Shown one piece after another: positions 1 to 9,773 of a DNA stretch of 64,000 nucleotides. The notes under the pieces are model-generated. The model saw only the letters and a program-made list of their open reading frames with translations. It did no database searches and was not told the origin of the DNA. A program made the position numbers and the translations under genes. The stretch is from contig JAQYEZ010000038.1 of NCBI GenBank assembly GCA_028723425.1, forward strand, positions 17,256 to 81,255, in the 5' to 3' direction. Numbering within the stretch: position 1 is the first letter of the stretch; each line of letters starts with the position of its first letter. This DNA is from Peptoniphilaceae bacterium (GTDB lineage Bacteria > Bacillota > Clostridia > Tissierellales > Peptoniphilaceae).

Positions 1-24
1 TCTTAAAGCAGAATTTTTAGCCAT
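1..24 (-). CDS. 5' end of the next dcw-cluster gene (possibly FtsL-like), truncated by window edge
   Basis: ATG on the minus strand at 24-22 encodes MAKNSALR directly downstream of rsmH; identity assumed from conserved mraZ-rsmH-ftsL order. Confidence 0.35.
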
Positions 25-27
25 TTT

Positions 28-948
28 TTATATCCTTTCACACACCCTTAGCTTTGCACTGTGGCTTCTCTTATTTATCTTTTTTTCTTCTTTACTAGGT
101 TCTATTGGTTTTTTTGTAATAATATTTACTTTCTTTACATGATTACAAATACAGACTGGAATAGAGGGAGGGCAAATACAAGCCGTATTTAATTCTTTAA
201 ATTTATTTTTTACTATCCTATCTTCCAGAGAATGAAAAGTAATAATACAAAGCCTGCCATTTTTCTCAAGCCTATCTACAACCTTTTCTATAGTATTTTC
301 TAAAACTTCAAGTTCCCTATTTACTTCTATCCTTAGCGCTTGAAATACTCTTTTTTCTGGATGAGCTTCTTTAGTTCTAACAGAATCTTCTACAATTTTT
401 CTAAGTTCTTTAGTTCTACTAATCTCTCTTTTCTTCCTGTAGGTAACAATGTTTTTTGCTATAGTTCTTGAAAATCGCTCTTCTCCATATTTAGAAAAAA
501 TATTTTGAAGCTCATCCAAAGAATAAGAATTGACAATATCTTTTGCTGTTAACTCACTATTTGTGTCCATTCTCATGTCTAAAGGTCCGTCCTTCATATA
601 TGAAAATCCCCTATCACTATTGTCAATTTGATAAGATGAAACACCAATATCCATCAAAGCACCATTGATTTTATCAACACCTGCCTTTGACAAAATCTCA
701 TCAACATTTTCAAAGTTGCTATTGATAAAAATAACATTTGAATAGTCTTTAAGATTTATTTTGGCAGCTTCGATAGCTTCATTATCTTGATCAACTGCTA
801 TTAAAAGACCGTCTTTTGCCAAATTTTCCAAAATTCTTTTACTATGACCGCCTTTGCCCAAGGTTAAATCCATATAAATACCATGAGGCTTAATATTTAA
901 ATTTTCTATACATTCTTCTAAAAGAACTGATACATGTTCAAATTTCAT
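28..948 (-). CDS. rsmH: 16S rRNA (cytosine(1402)-N(4))-methyltransferase RsmH
   Basis: Protein motifs (HVSVLLEECIENL, DLTLGKGGHS, ALMDIGVSSYQID, HPEKRVFQALRIEVNREL, FHSLEDRIVK). Confidence 0.97.
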   Translation of the reverse strand: MKFEHVSVLLEECIENLNIKPHGIYMDLTLGKGGHSKRILENLAKDGLLIAVDQDNEAIEAAKINLKDYSNVIFINSNFENVDEILSKAGVDKINGALMDIGVSSYQIDNSDRGFSYMKDGPLDMRMDTNSELTAKDIVNSYSLDELQNIFSKYGEERFSRTIAKNIVTYRKKREISRTKELRKIVEDSVRTKEAHPEKRVFQALRIEVNRELEVLENTIEKVVDRLEKNGRLCIITFHSLEDRIVKNKFKELNTACICPPSIPVCICNHVKKVNIITKKPIEPSKEEKKINKRSHSAKLRVCERI

Positions 949-950
949 AT

Positions 951-1364
951 CTATTCGTCCATTATATCGGACAAATTCACCTCTACTTCATTTATATAAG
1001 AATTCCAATTATCAATATCCCATACTTCAATATTGGTATTGTTGCCGATTATCATAGCCATATCTTTTAGGCCTGCATAATCTCTTAATTGCTTATTTAT
1101 CAAGATTCTTCCTTGTTTGTCTAAAGTTATTTTTAAAGTTGAAGAGAAAAATAATCTTTTCATGGCACGATTGTTCTTGTTTTGATAGGACAAGTCTTCA
1201 AATTTTTTTGCCCTATTTTCAAATTCATTGCTTGTGTATATGAGCAGAGATTTTTCGGGTCCCTTGGTTATATAAAATTCTTCGCCAAGCTCTCCTCTAA
1301 ATTCTGAAGGGATCATTATTCTATTTTTGGAATCAATTTTATGAGTGAATTCTCCAAGAAACAT
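951..1364 (-). CDS. mraZ: Transcriptional regulator MraZ
   Basis: MFLGEFTHKIDSKNRIMIPSEFR; adjacent to rsmH. Confidence 0.97.
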   Translation of the reverse strand: MFLGEFTHKIDSKNRIMIPSEFRGELGEEFYITKGPEKSLLIYTSNEFENRAKKFEDLSYQNKNNRAMKRLFFSSTLKITLDKQGRILINKQLRDYAGLKDMAMIIGNNTNIEVWDIDNWNSYINEVEVNLSDIMDE

Positions 1365-1370
1365 TTCCCT

Positions 1371-1400
1371 CTCCTACACTTTTTACCACTATTTTCCACT
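1371..1400 (-). promoter_or_regulatory. Candidate MraZ operator: three direct repeats AGTGGAAAAT / AGTGGTAAAA / AGTGTAGGAG with exact 10-bp period
   Basis: Read directly upstream of the mraZ ATG on the minus strand; TTTACT-N17-TATTAT promoter-like boxes lie just upstream. Confidence 0.6.
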
Positions 1401-1440
1401 TCACATATATAATATCCTATTTTGCTCAAAAAGTAAACCA

Positions 1441-1474
1441 AAAAAAATCAGACCAAAAAGTCCGATTTTAAATG
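1441..1474 (-). terminator. Probable Rho-independent terminator downstream of lgt
   Basis: Minus strand AAATCGGAC-TTTTTG-GTCTGATTT followed by T-run (one imperfect pair). Confidence 0.55.
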
Positions 1475-1513
1475 TTTTATTTAATTTAAAAATAGGGTGG
1501 TAGGATTGCCCTA

Positions 1514-2287
1514 TTATTTTCTTTTTAAGCCAAAGCCTGGCATATTATTGTATTTTGATTTGTAAAACATAAATAAGCCAATTATCACAAATACTATAGA
1601 TACAATTTGTGCTATCCTAAATGAACCTATCATCAAAGAGTCTGTTCTCATTCCTTCTACGAAAAACCTCAAGATACCATAAGCTATAAAATAAATAGCG
1701 GCTACTTTTCCTTTTTCAGGATTTTTCTTTCTGTAATTTATCAAAAACAAGAAGATAATAAAATCTCCTAATGATTCATATAAGAAAGTAGGGTGGTAGC
1801 TTTTCCCATCGATCATTATTGCCCAAGGAAGCTTTGATGGGCCTCCGTGGGCCTCTTGATTTACGAAGTTACCCCGCCTGCCTATTGCCTGTCCCAAAGC
1901 AAGTGATGGAGTTAAAACATCTATCATATCTACAAGTGTTATTTTTTTATTTCTTGTAAATAAGTAAAGGGCTAGAGTTCCTCCAATTATTCCCCCATGT
2001 ATGGCAAGTCCGCCACCTCTAAGATTTAAAATTTGCCAAGGATTTTGCATGTAATAATCCCACTCAAATATCACATACCATAATCTAGCTCCTATTATTG
2101 CAGATGGCAAAACAACAAAGAGCATATCATAAACAAAATCCTCGCTTAAGCCTCTTCTGACAAATTCTTTTTGGGCAAATTTTGCACCTAATAATATGCC
2201 TGAAACTATTAAAATAGCATACCAATATATATCAATACCAAAAAGTGAAAAGGCAACTGGATTTATATGTGACTCAATTACTAACAT
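1514..2287 (-). CDS. lgt: Prolipoprotein diacylglyceryl transferase
   Basis: Membrane protein with RGGGLAIHGG and GRRGNFVNQEAHG motifs. Confidence 0.97.
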   Translation of the reverse strand: MLVIESHINPVAFSLFGIDIYWYAILIVSGILLGAKFAQKEFVRRGLSEDFVYDMLFVVLPSAIIGARLWYVIFEWDYYMQNPWQILNLRGGGLAIHGGIIGGTLALYLFTRNKKITLVDMIDVLTPSLALGQAIGRRGNFVNQEAHGGPSKLPWAIMIDGKSYHPTFLYESLGDFIIFLFLINYRKKNPEKGKVAAIYFIAYGILRFFVEGMRTDSLMIGSFRIAQIVSIVFVIIGLFMFYKSKYNNMPGFGLKRK

Positions 2288-2295
2288 ATCTTATC

Positions 2296-3042
2296 CTATT
2301 CTAATTCAAGATCATCTGGCATAGCCCAGTTTGTATAAACATCTTGTACATCGTCATTGTCTTCTAGGGTATCAATTAATTTTAACAAGGATTTATAATT
2401 ACTTGGATCAACTTCAATTTCATTTTTTGCAAGATAAATAATATCTGCACTTTCTAGCTTGTAATTAGCTTCTTTTAGAGCACCAACAGCCGTGTTAAAG
2501 TTTTCTATTGTTGTAATAAGTATATAAAAATCTTTTCCATCATCTTTAACATCATCACAGCCTGCATCCAAAGCTTGCATCATAAGCTCATCAAAGTCGA
2601 TCTTATCATCCTTTTTTATTGTGATATAACCAACTCTGTCAAACATATACATAACTGACCCATCTGTTCCAAGATTTCCACCTGCTCTATCAAAAGCAAA
2701 TCTTACTTCTGGAGCTGTTCTGTTTTTATTGTCAGTTAAACAATCTACAATTACCGCTACTCCACCTTTGCCATATCCTTCATAGATAACTCTTTCAAAA
2801 TTATCAGCACCAGAATCACCAGCAGCTTTTTTTATAGCCCTATCTATATTATCATTTGGCATGTTTTCTGCCTTAGCCTTTTCGATAGCAGTTTTTAAAG
2901 AAGGGTTATAATCAGGATTATCTCCGCCCTCTCTTACAGCCACACTTATATTTCTAGCAAGTTTAGTAAAGATTTTTGCACGTCTAGCATCTTCACTTCC
3001 TTTTTTATTTTTAATTTTGCTCCATTTATTATGTCCTGACAT
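2296..3042 (-). CDS. yebC: YebC/PmpR family regulator / translation factor
   Basis: MSGHNKWSKIKNKKGSEDARRAKIFTKLARNI, YEGYGKGGVAVIVDCLTDNKNRT. Confidence 0.97.
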   Translation of the reverse strand: MSGHNKWSKIKNKKGSEDARRAKIFTKLARNISVAVREGGDNPDYNPSLKTAIEKAKAENMPNDNIDRAIKKAAGDSGADNFERVIYEGYGKGGVAVIVDCLTDNKNRTAPEVRFAFDRAGGNLGTDGSVMYMFDRVGYITIKKDDKIDFDELMMQALDAGCDDVKDDGKDFYILITTIENFNTAVGALKEANYKLESADIIYLAKNEIEVDPSNYKSLLKLIDTLEDNDDVQDVYTNWAMPDDLELE

Positions 3043-3051
3043 CTTATCCTC

Positions 3052-3678
3052 CTAATCAAATAACATTTTTTCATCAGATATTTCTATATTAATATTTGCA
3101 CTAGTCATATCTATGAGGGTCTTTTTAAAATCATCAAATTCATCATCTCTTATATATAAGGTACTTATGACCCTATCGAGGAATTCTTTATTGATTATTT
3201 TGTAATTATTTTTATTTATAAAGTTGTCTATTTGACCCAAAACTGTATAGGCATGAGTTAATTTTACTTCATAGAATGGTCTTTTGTAAAGAATTTTATC
3301 TTTAATACAATCACTAACTGCTCTGGTGTAGGCTCTGATAAGTCCACCTTTACCAAGTTTTTTGCCACCAAAATACCTAGTAACAACTACAACAATATTT
3401 TTTACATCTTCTTTTTCCAAAACTGAAAGCATAGGAAGACCAGCAGAGCCTTGTGGTTCCCCATCGTCAGAATATCTTTTTATTTCTGGACTATGATTAA
3501 TAATATAGGCTATACAATTGTGATTAGCATCCTTGTACTTATCTCTTATTTTTTCTATAAAATCAAGAGCCATTTCTTCACTTTCAACATACTGGGCACT
3601 TGTAATAAAAATGGATCTTTCTTCTTCAAATTTAGCATATGCACTTTCTTTAATTGTTCTAAATGTTTTTTCTTTCAT
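3052..3678 (-). CDS. yigZ: YigZ/IMPACT family protein
   Basis: YSDDGEPQGSAGLPMLSVLE, VVVTRYFGGKKLGKGGLIRAY. Confidence 0.93.
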   Translation of the reverse strand: MKEKTFRTIKESAYAKFEEERSIFITSAQYVESEEMALDFIEKIRDKYKDANHNCIAYIINHSPEIKRYSDDGEPQGSAGLPMLSVLEKEDVKNIVVVVTRYFGGKKLGKGGLIRAYTRAVSDCIKDKILYKRPFYEVKLTHAYTVLGQIDNFINKNNYKIINKEFLDRVISTLYIRDDEFDDFKKTLIDMTSANINIEISDEKMLFD

Positions 3679-4907
3679 ACTATAAATTCTTCATATTTTT
3701 TATAATCTTTGTTAGATATATCAAATTCAATAATAGTGCCAAGATTATCATACTTAGTTTTATCTATATCATAATTTGTCATAATAAAATCCAAGATTTG
3801 GCCTTGGGAAAAAGGTATGTGCATTACAACGTGTTGATAAGATTCTTTGATAATCTTAACAATCACTTCTTTAAGCCTTTCTATATCCTTATCTGATTTT
3901 GCAGATAAGTAAATTTTTTTCTTGGATGCCTTGTAACCTTTTATACTTATTTCATTTTCCACTAGGTCTATCTTATTAAAAACATAGAGAATTTTTTTAT
4001 CAACAATATCTATATCTTTTAGGGCTTTATCTATAGTTTTTATTTGATTTTCTAAATCAGATGAAGAATCAAGCACTATTAGGAGCATATCTGCAAACTT
4101 TATTTCTTCTAAAGTTGTAAGAAAAGAATCATTTAATTCTTTACTTAAATTATCAATAAAACCTACTGTATCTGTTAGGGTGACCTTTGTATTGGCAAAG
4201 TCTAGCCTTCTAGTTGATGTATCTAAGGTCGCAAACAATAAATCATCTGAGTATACATACTTATCTGACCCATAGATTTTTAACATTTGATTTAGGATTG
4301 TTGACTTACCAGCATTTGTATAGCCTAATAAAGAAATATTTATGATATCTCTCCTACCTTCTCTATTTATGCTTTGTGTTTTTCCTATCTTTTTTAATTG
4401 GCTTTCTAAAGATCTTATATCTCTAACTATAGCACGCTTATCAGTTTCAAGCATGGTTTCACCAGGTCCTCTGGTTCCTATACCACCAGACTGACGAGAA
4501 AGATAGGCAAAGTATTTGTTTATTCTTGGCAGTTGATATTTAAGTTGGGCAAGTTTTATCTTTAATTTAGCCTCTTTAGTGTTGGCTCTTTTGGCAAAGA
4601 TATCCAGAATTAAAGTGGTCCAATCTACTACGTGAAGTTTCATTGTCTCTTCTAAATTTCTAAGTTGTGAGGCTGATAATTCCTTATCAAATATTACAGT
4701 ATCAACTTCTAGCTTTTTTGCCATATCTTTTATTTCATCAACCTTGCCTCTTCCTATATAAAAAGTAGGATTTACTTTATTAATAACTTGAGAAATATAG
4801 GCAACACTTTCTCCACCTGCCGTATTTATCAAGGACTCTAGTTCGTATATTTTATTTTCTTCATTATCGTTTTTATCCAAAACATTAACTTGTATTACTC
4901 TCTGCAT
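3675..4907 (-). CDS. hflX: GTPase HflX
   Basis: GYTNAGKSTILNQM, DTVGFIDNLSKELNDSFLTTLEE; start of yigZ overlaps stop (ATGA). Confidence 0.95.
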   Translation of the reverse strand: MQRVIQVNVLDKNDNEENKIYELESLINTAGGESVAYISQVINKVNPTFYIGRGKVDEIKDMAKKLEVDTVIFDKELSASQLRNLEETMKLHVVDWTTLILDIFAKRANTKEAKLKIKLAQLKYQLPRINKYFAYLSRQSGGIGTRGPGETMLETDKRAIVRDIRSLESQLKKIGKTQSINREGRRDIINISLLGYTNAGKSTILNQMLKIYGSDKYVYSDDLLFATLDTSTRRLDFANTKVTLTDTVGFIDNLSKELNDSFLTTLEEIKFADMLLIVLDSSSDLENQIKTIDKALKDIDIVDKKILYVFNKIDLVENEISIKGYKASKKKIYLSAKSDKDIERLKEVIVKIIKESYQHVVMHIPFSQGQILDFIMTNYDIDKTKYDNLGTIIEFDISNKDYKKYEEFIV

Positions 4908-5118
4908 AAATTTCCTTTCTACAATAAATTATACAATTAAAATTGATAAATAAAAGCTTTAGCTAAGAATTAAACATATAAAACATATATAACCATAATA
5001 CAACCTATTACATTTATACATACTTATAGATAAAAAGCTTAAAAGATGATAAAATAGATATGAGTTTACGGACAAAAAAATTATTTTTTAATAAAGATAA
5101 AATATATAGGAGGTCCAT

Positions 5119-8067
5119 ATGTATAAAAAAATCTCCGCTATAGTTTTAAAAGTGATATTAACTGCAATTTTTATTATTGGACTTTTTGTGACTGTTTTTG
5201 CAGGTCTTGCAGCAGGGTCAATCCTTGAAGTAATGAAAAAGAGTCCAGCCATAGATGCAGAAAGTATAAAATATGAAATGAGTGAAAACTCAACTATAGT
5301 CGATAAAGATGGAAAAGAACTCGAGTCTATAAGAACATCGGAATACAGAGATATAATAGACTTCAAACAAATGCCTCAGTATTTGAAAGATGCTTTTGTC
5401 GCTGTAGAAGATGAGAGATTCTACGACCACCATGGTATAGACCCACTTTCAATTGTAGGCTCTATGCTTGCTAATATAGAACAAGGTGCCATAGTAAGAG
5501 GTGGTTCCACACTTACTCAACAGCTAGCAAGAAACACCTATCTTTCTAATGATCAAACTTATGAAAGAAAGATTAAAGAAATATATCTAGCCTTAGAAAT
5601 AGAAGATAAACTAAATAAAGATGAAATATTAGAAGCTTATATGAACAGGGTATTTTTAGGGCAAAATTCTTTTGGTGTACAAGCTGCGGCCAAAACTTAC
5701 TTTAATAAAGAAGCCAAAGATTTAAGCTTAGCAGAATGTGCTGCCATGGCAGGTATTGTACAATCACCTACAAACTTTGCTCTGTACAAATCAATACCAA
5801 CCAGTGAAATAACTGATCAAAGAGTATTGGGTGAGTTTTCAATTGATGGAGAAAAATACTCAGCTGTTTATAATGAGGCTCCTTTGGAAAGAGCCAAATA
5901 TGTTCTAAAGAAAATGTTGGAAAATGGTTACATCAACCAAGACAAATACCAACAAGCTTTAAGCGAAGATGTTGCTAGCGAAATTCAACCGCCAGAGAGA
6001 AATTTAGAAAATACTTCCTCCTACTTTAATAGCTTACTAGAAAAACAAGTTGTTAAAAAGTTGATGGATATATACAATATCAACGAAACTCAAGCCTGGG
6101 ATAAGTTAAACTATGGTGGCCTCAAAATTACAACAACTCTTAATCAAGATATGCAAATGAGCTTGGAAGATTTATATGAAAACTTTTCATCATATATAGT
6201 AGGTCCAAGTCAAGGATGGAATTCTCCACCTTTACTAGCCTTACAATATGATAATTATGGAAACATATTGGATAGAGATGGTAAACTTATTTATTGGAAA
6301 AAATCTAATCTTATTAACGATAACAACGAAGTAAGCCTAAGACCAGATGAAGCTTATTATGATGAAACGGGAAATTTGATTATTAACTCCTACAAGTTAA
6401 AATTAAATAAAACCAGCCTAGTCTTTGATGATTACTACACTTTAGATGATGAAAATTCCAATCTTAGAACCCATAAAACGGGCTTTATTAACTTCTCTTC
6501 TAATGATGTAATTTCAAAGGATAGTGAAGGTAATATAAAAATTTCAAAATCCTATCTTAATAATCATAAGGACTTTGCTATAAGTAATGATAATGGTTCT
6601 ATTTCAATAAATAAGGATTACTACGATATAGATTTAGAAGGAGTCATCCAACCACAAGCTTCAACAGTAATAGTTGATCAAAAAACTGGTCAAATACAAG
6701 CTATCATGGGCGGACGTAATCAACAAGGCATAAGAATCCTAAACAGAGCCTCAGCTCAACCAAGACAACCAGGTTCATCTATTAAACCTATTGCAACTTA
6801 CACAGCTGCTTTAGATAATGGCTACAATCTTGCCACAGGAATTGATGATATTCCATTTATGAGAAACGAAGATGGTCAAATATGGCCAGAAAACGTCTAT
6901 AAATCTTATAAGGGAATTGTATCCTTAAGAAAATCTATAGAATTTTCTATTAATACTAATGCAGTTAGAACCTTAGATAAAATTGGAATAGATACATCAA
7001 AAAAATACTTAAAGAATTTTGGAATAATAAAAGAAAATCCCGATGATGATAACTTTGTATCCAAAGAAGAAGATAGTCAAACTAATGATGAGAATTTGGC
7101 TGCTTTAGGACTTGGTGCTATGACCAATGGTCTTACAACCCTAGATATGACAGGTGCCTATGCGGCTCTTGCTAATGGAGGAGAATATATAGAACCCTTG
7201 ACTTTCTCAAAAATAGAAGATAACCATGGCAAGATAATTTTTTCAAGCAAGGATGCAAATAAAAACAAAGTAACAAGCAAAGAAACTGCTTATCAAATGA
7301 CCTCTGCCCTACAATCAACTGCTCAATCTTATGAAACTATAGGATTAAATGGCAACGACTTTGCGGCAAAGACAGGAACATCAGAATATAATACCGACTT
7401 TTGGTGTATGGGTTATACGCCTCAATACACAGTTGGACTTTGGGTTGGAGCTGACAATCAAAACTTATCCTTGAGCGGATATTCTTATCAGGTAGCTGGA
7501 AGTTTTTGGTCTGTCATAAACAATAAAATTTTAGAAGGAAAAGAAGTAGAACATTTTGAAGAGCCTGAAGGTATAATCCATGCCAAGGTTGATACGATCT
7601 CTGGCAAACTACCAACCCAACAATCTTATGCTGATCCAAGAGGAACAGTCATAGATGAAATTTTCTCAAAAGATAATCTTCCAACAGAAGAAGATGATAT
7701 GCACGTTTGGGTAACAGTAGATTCTAGAAATAATCTTTTGGCTTCTATGATAACTCCAAACGAATTTAAAGTAACTAGGTCCTTTGTAGATAGGAAAGGA
7801 TCCTATGACCCAAGTCAATGGGATAACATAATTCCTGAAGACTGGAAATACGGACCACCTACTTCATATTCTAACCTTGGACAAGAACCAAAAGAAGATG
7901 AAAAAGACAAAGATAAAGAAGATAAAGACAAAGATCCAGATAAGGATAAGGAGACCGATAAGGATAAAGATTCTGAAAATCCAACCGATGATCCTAAAGA
8001 TTTGCTAAAACCTGTAACGGATGCCCTAAATCAAATCATAAATGCAGGTAAAAGAAATAATAATTAG
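5119..8067 (+). CDS. Class A penicillin-binding protein (transglycosylase/transpeptidase, PBP1A-like)
   Basis: EDERFYDHHGIDPLSIVGSMLAN, GGSTLTQQLARNTYL, QPGSSIKPIATY, KTGTSEYNTDFW; K/D-rich C-terminal tail. Confidence 0.96.
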   Translation: MYKKISAIVLKVILTAIFIIGLFVTVFAGLAAGSILEVMKKSPAIDAESIKYEMSENSTIVDKDGKELESIRTSEYRDIIDFKQMPQYLKDAFVAVEDERFYDHHGIDPLSIVGSMLANIEQGAIVRGGSTLTQQLARNTYLSNDQTYERKIKEIYLALEIEDKLNKDEILEAYMNRVFLGQNSFGVQAAAKTYFNKEAKDLSLAECAAMAGIVQSPTNFALYKSIPTSEITDQRVLGEFSIDGEKYSAVYNEAPLERAKYVLKKMLENGYINQDKYQQALSEDVASEIQPPERNLENTSSYFNSLLEKQVVKKLMDIYNINETQAWDKLNYGGLKITTTLNQDMQMSLEDLYENFSSYIVGPSQGWNSPPLLALQYDNYGNILDRDGKLIYWKKSNLINDNNEVSLRPDEAYYDETGNLIINSYKLKLNKTSLVFDDYYTLDDENSNLRTHKTGFINFSSNDVISKDSEGNIKISKSYLNNHKDFAISNDNGSISINKDYYDIDLEGVIQPQASTVIVDQKTGQIQAIMGGRNQQGIRILNRASAQPRQPGSSIKPIATYTAALDNGYNLATGIDDIPFMRNEDGQIWPENVYKSYKGIVSLRKSIEFSINTNAVRTLDKIGIDTSKKYLKNFGIIKENPDDDNFVSKEEDSQTNDENLAALGLGAMTNGLTTLDMTGAYAALANGGEYIEPLTFSKIEDNHGKIIFSSKDANKNKVTSKETAYQMTSALQSTAQSYETIGLNGNDFAAKTGTSEYNTDFWCMGYTPQYTVGLWVGADNQNLSLSGYSYQVAGSFWSVINNKILEGKEVEHFEEPEGIIHAKVDTISGKLPTQQSYADPRGTVIDEIFSKDNLPTEEDDMHVWVTVDSRNNLLASMITPNEFKVTRSFVDRKGSYDPSQWDNIIPEDWKYGPPTSYSNLGQEPKEDEKDKDKEDKDKDPDKDKETDKDKDSENPTDDPKDLLKPVTDALNQIINAGKRNNN

Positions 8068-8104
8068 TAATTTATATTTTAAATATAAAGCTCTAAATGA
8101 GTGC

Positions 8105-8140
8105 ATTTTAATAGAGGTGGAAGACCACCTCTATTAAAAT
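8105..8140 (+). terminator. Rho-independent, potentially bidirectional terminator between convergent genes
   Basis: Perfect 16-bp stem ATTTTAATAGAGGTGG-AAGA-CCACCTCTATTAAAAT. Confidence 0.85.
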
Positions 8141-8178
8141 ATATAAAATTTTCTATAGAGTTTTCATAAATTTTTTCT

Positions 8179-8691
8179 TTAAATACTTATTGAATCCAAA
8201 AACAAATCTTTTTTATTCTTATTATCGATAATTATTATTTTCTTTTCTAGCTTTATTTCATTTAACTTACAAAGAATTTTCTTTCTATCATCTTTTTCAA
8301 AATTAATTAGCCAATTAATATATTTCAAATTTATTTTTCCTGTATGATCAAGGTCTGGATCCTTATTATCTGCATTGTCCTCAGTAAAATTTTTCTTTAA
8401 AGATTGAGTAAGATTTGTAGAAGTTTTAAAATCCAAAAAGATAATAGTATCTGATGCTTGTATTCTTAAATCCAAAGTTGACATATAGTTGCCATCAAAG
8501 ATAAATTTATCATGATTTCTTATAATATCTTTTTGTATCTCTATGAACTCTTCTTCACTTATATGGTGGTCCTTATCCTTCCACCAAATTTTATTTAAAT
8601 AAAAAACTTCTATTCCGAGTTTTTCTCCCAACTCTCTTGCAAGAGTAGATTTGCCCGAGCCACCTGCTCCAATAATTGAAATTTTCTCCAT
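8179..8691 (-). CDS. P-loop kinase (adenylate kinase/FlaR-like, topology-modulation family)
   Basis: MEKISIIGAGGSGKSTLARELGEKL Walker A at the more likely start (ATG 8691); ORF track extends upstream. Confidence 0.75.
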   Translation of the reverse strand: MEKISIIGAGGSGKSTLARELGEKLGIEVFYLNKIWWKDKDHHISEEEFIEIQKDIIRNHDKFIFDGNYMSTLDLRIQASDTIIFLDFKTSTNLTQSLKKNFTEDNADNKDPDLDHTGKINLKYINWLINFEKDDRKKILCKLNEIKLEKKIIIIDNKNKKDLFLDSISI

Positions 8692-8763
8692 AATTCCTCC
8701 ATGTCGAGTAATTATACTAGTAAATTTATATTTGTAAAACAAGAAAATACTTAAATTTCTAAT

Positions 8764-8820
8764 TTAATATAGCGCTATGTCTGTTTATTATAACGCTATG
8801 TCTGTTTATTATAGTGCTAT
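8764..8820. repeat. 21-bp tandem repeat, about 2.7 units, overlapping the thyA 3' end
   Basis: gctatgtctgtttattataac | gctatgtctgtttattatagt | gctatgtctat on the plus strand. Confidence 0.9.
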
Positions 8821-9672
8821 GTCTATATTATATTTTTTATCATTAGGTTGATAATCTACTAGCTTAAAGTCATCTATGGTGAAATCTTTGAATTCTTTGA
8901 CAGCTGGATTTATTATAAGCTTTGGAATCTTAGTTTCATCATAAGTATTTCCCATAATATCCTCAACTATTGGTATGTGCCTTTTATATATATGAGCATT
9001 TTGAATAAAGTGAACAAATTGACCTGGTTTAAATCCTGTTACTTGGCTAACCATTCTCATAAGGGCATAATATTGAAAAGCATTTATACCTCCAGGTGCA
9101 GCTGCTGCCAAAAAATCTCCTGATCTTTGGATTAAAGTCATATTTAAATAATCTCCCGTTACTGTCCACATAGTCAAAAATGCACATGGTATTAAAGTCA
9201 TATCAGACAAATCATCGACATCATAGAGTGACATTATAAGTCTTCTATTTAGAGGATTATCTCTAAGTTGTTCTATAAGCCTGTCAATTTGATTTGTTAT
9301 TTTCTTGGTTTCTGGAGAAACAAACTCCTTATTTATTTGATAGCCATAGGCTTTTCCAAGATTTCCCTCTTTATTTTTCCATGAATCCCAATATTTTACC
9401 TTATACTTACGAGCCAATAAATTTACATCATTTGACCTGTCTTTATAAATCCATAAGATTTCTTTGATAGCAGACTTCCAAAATATTTTCCTTAAGCTAA
9501 TTATAGGGACAACTCCTTTCTCATAGGTCACTACTTGTTGGGGTAAATATTTTGTATAAGCCTTGTTTCCATCTTCCCAAACTGGTCTTACATCATTTTT
9601 TCTTTCTTCTTCATCATAACCATTTTCTAGAATATTTTTTGCAAATTCTATATATTTTTTATTTACATCCAT
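8809..9672 (-). CDS. thyA: Thymidylate synthase
   Basis: PCAFLTMWTV, LNMTLIQRSGDFLAAAAPGGINAFQYY, HIYKRHIPIV; start probably MDVNKKY at 9672. Confidence 0.95.
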   Translation of the reverse strand: MDVNKKYIEFAKNILENGYDEEERKNDVRPVWEDGNKAYTKYLPQQVVTYEKGVVPIISLRKIFWKSAIKEILWIYKDRSNDVNLLARKYKVKYWDSWKNKEGNLGKAYGYQINKEFVSPETKKITNQIDRLIEQLRDNPLNRRLIMSLYDVDDLSDMTLIPCAFLTMWTVTGDYLNMTLIQRSGDFLAAAAPGGINAFQYYALMRMVSQVTGFKPGQFVHFIQNAHIYKRHIPIVEDIMGNTYDETKIPKLIINPAVKEFKDFTIDDFKLVDYQPNDKKYNIDIAL

Positions 9673-9773
9673 AATACTTTTATTATATATGATATTTGTA
9701 ATCTTTGCATCAAAAAAGACTTTTAAAATAAACAAAAGTCCTTATTGATTATAATAATTATTTAACGATTCTC

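Noticed and set aside
3451-3896. Plus-strand F/I/K-rich ORFs over yigZ and hflX
   Set aside because: Antisense translations of conserved genes with no independent support.
7870-7990. Short repeated GATAAAGA/AAAGATAA units as a possible repeat array
   Set aside because: This is the codon-level repeat of the K/D-rich PBP tail, not a CRISPR or intergenic array.
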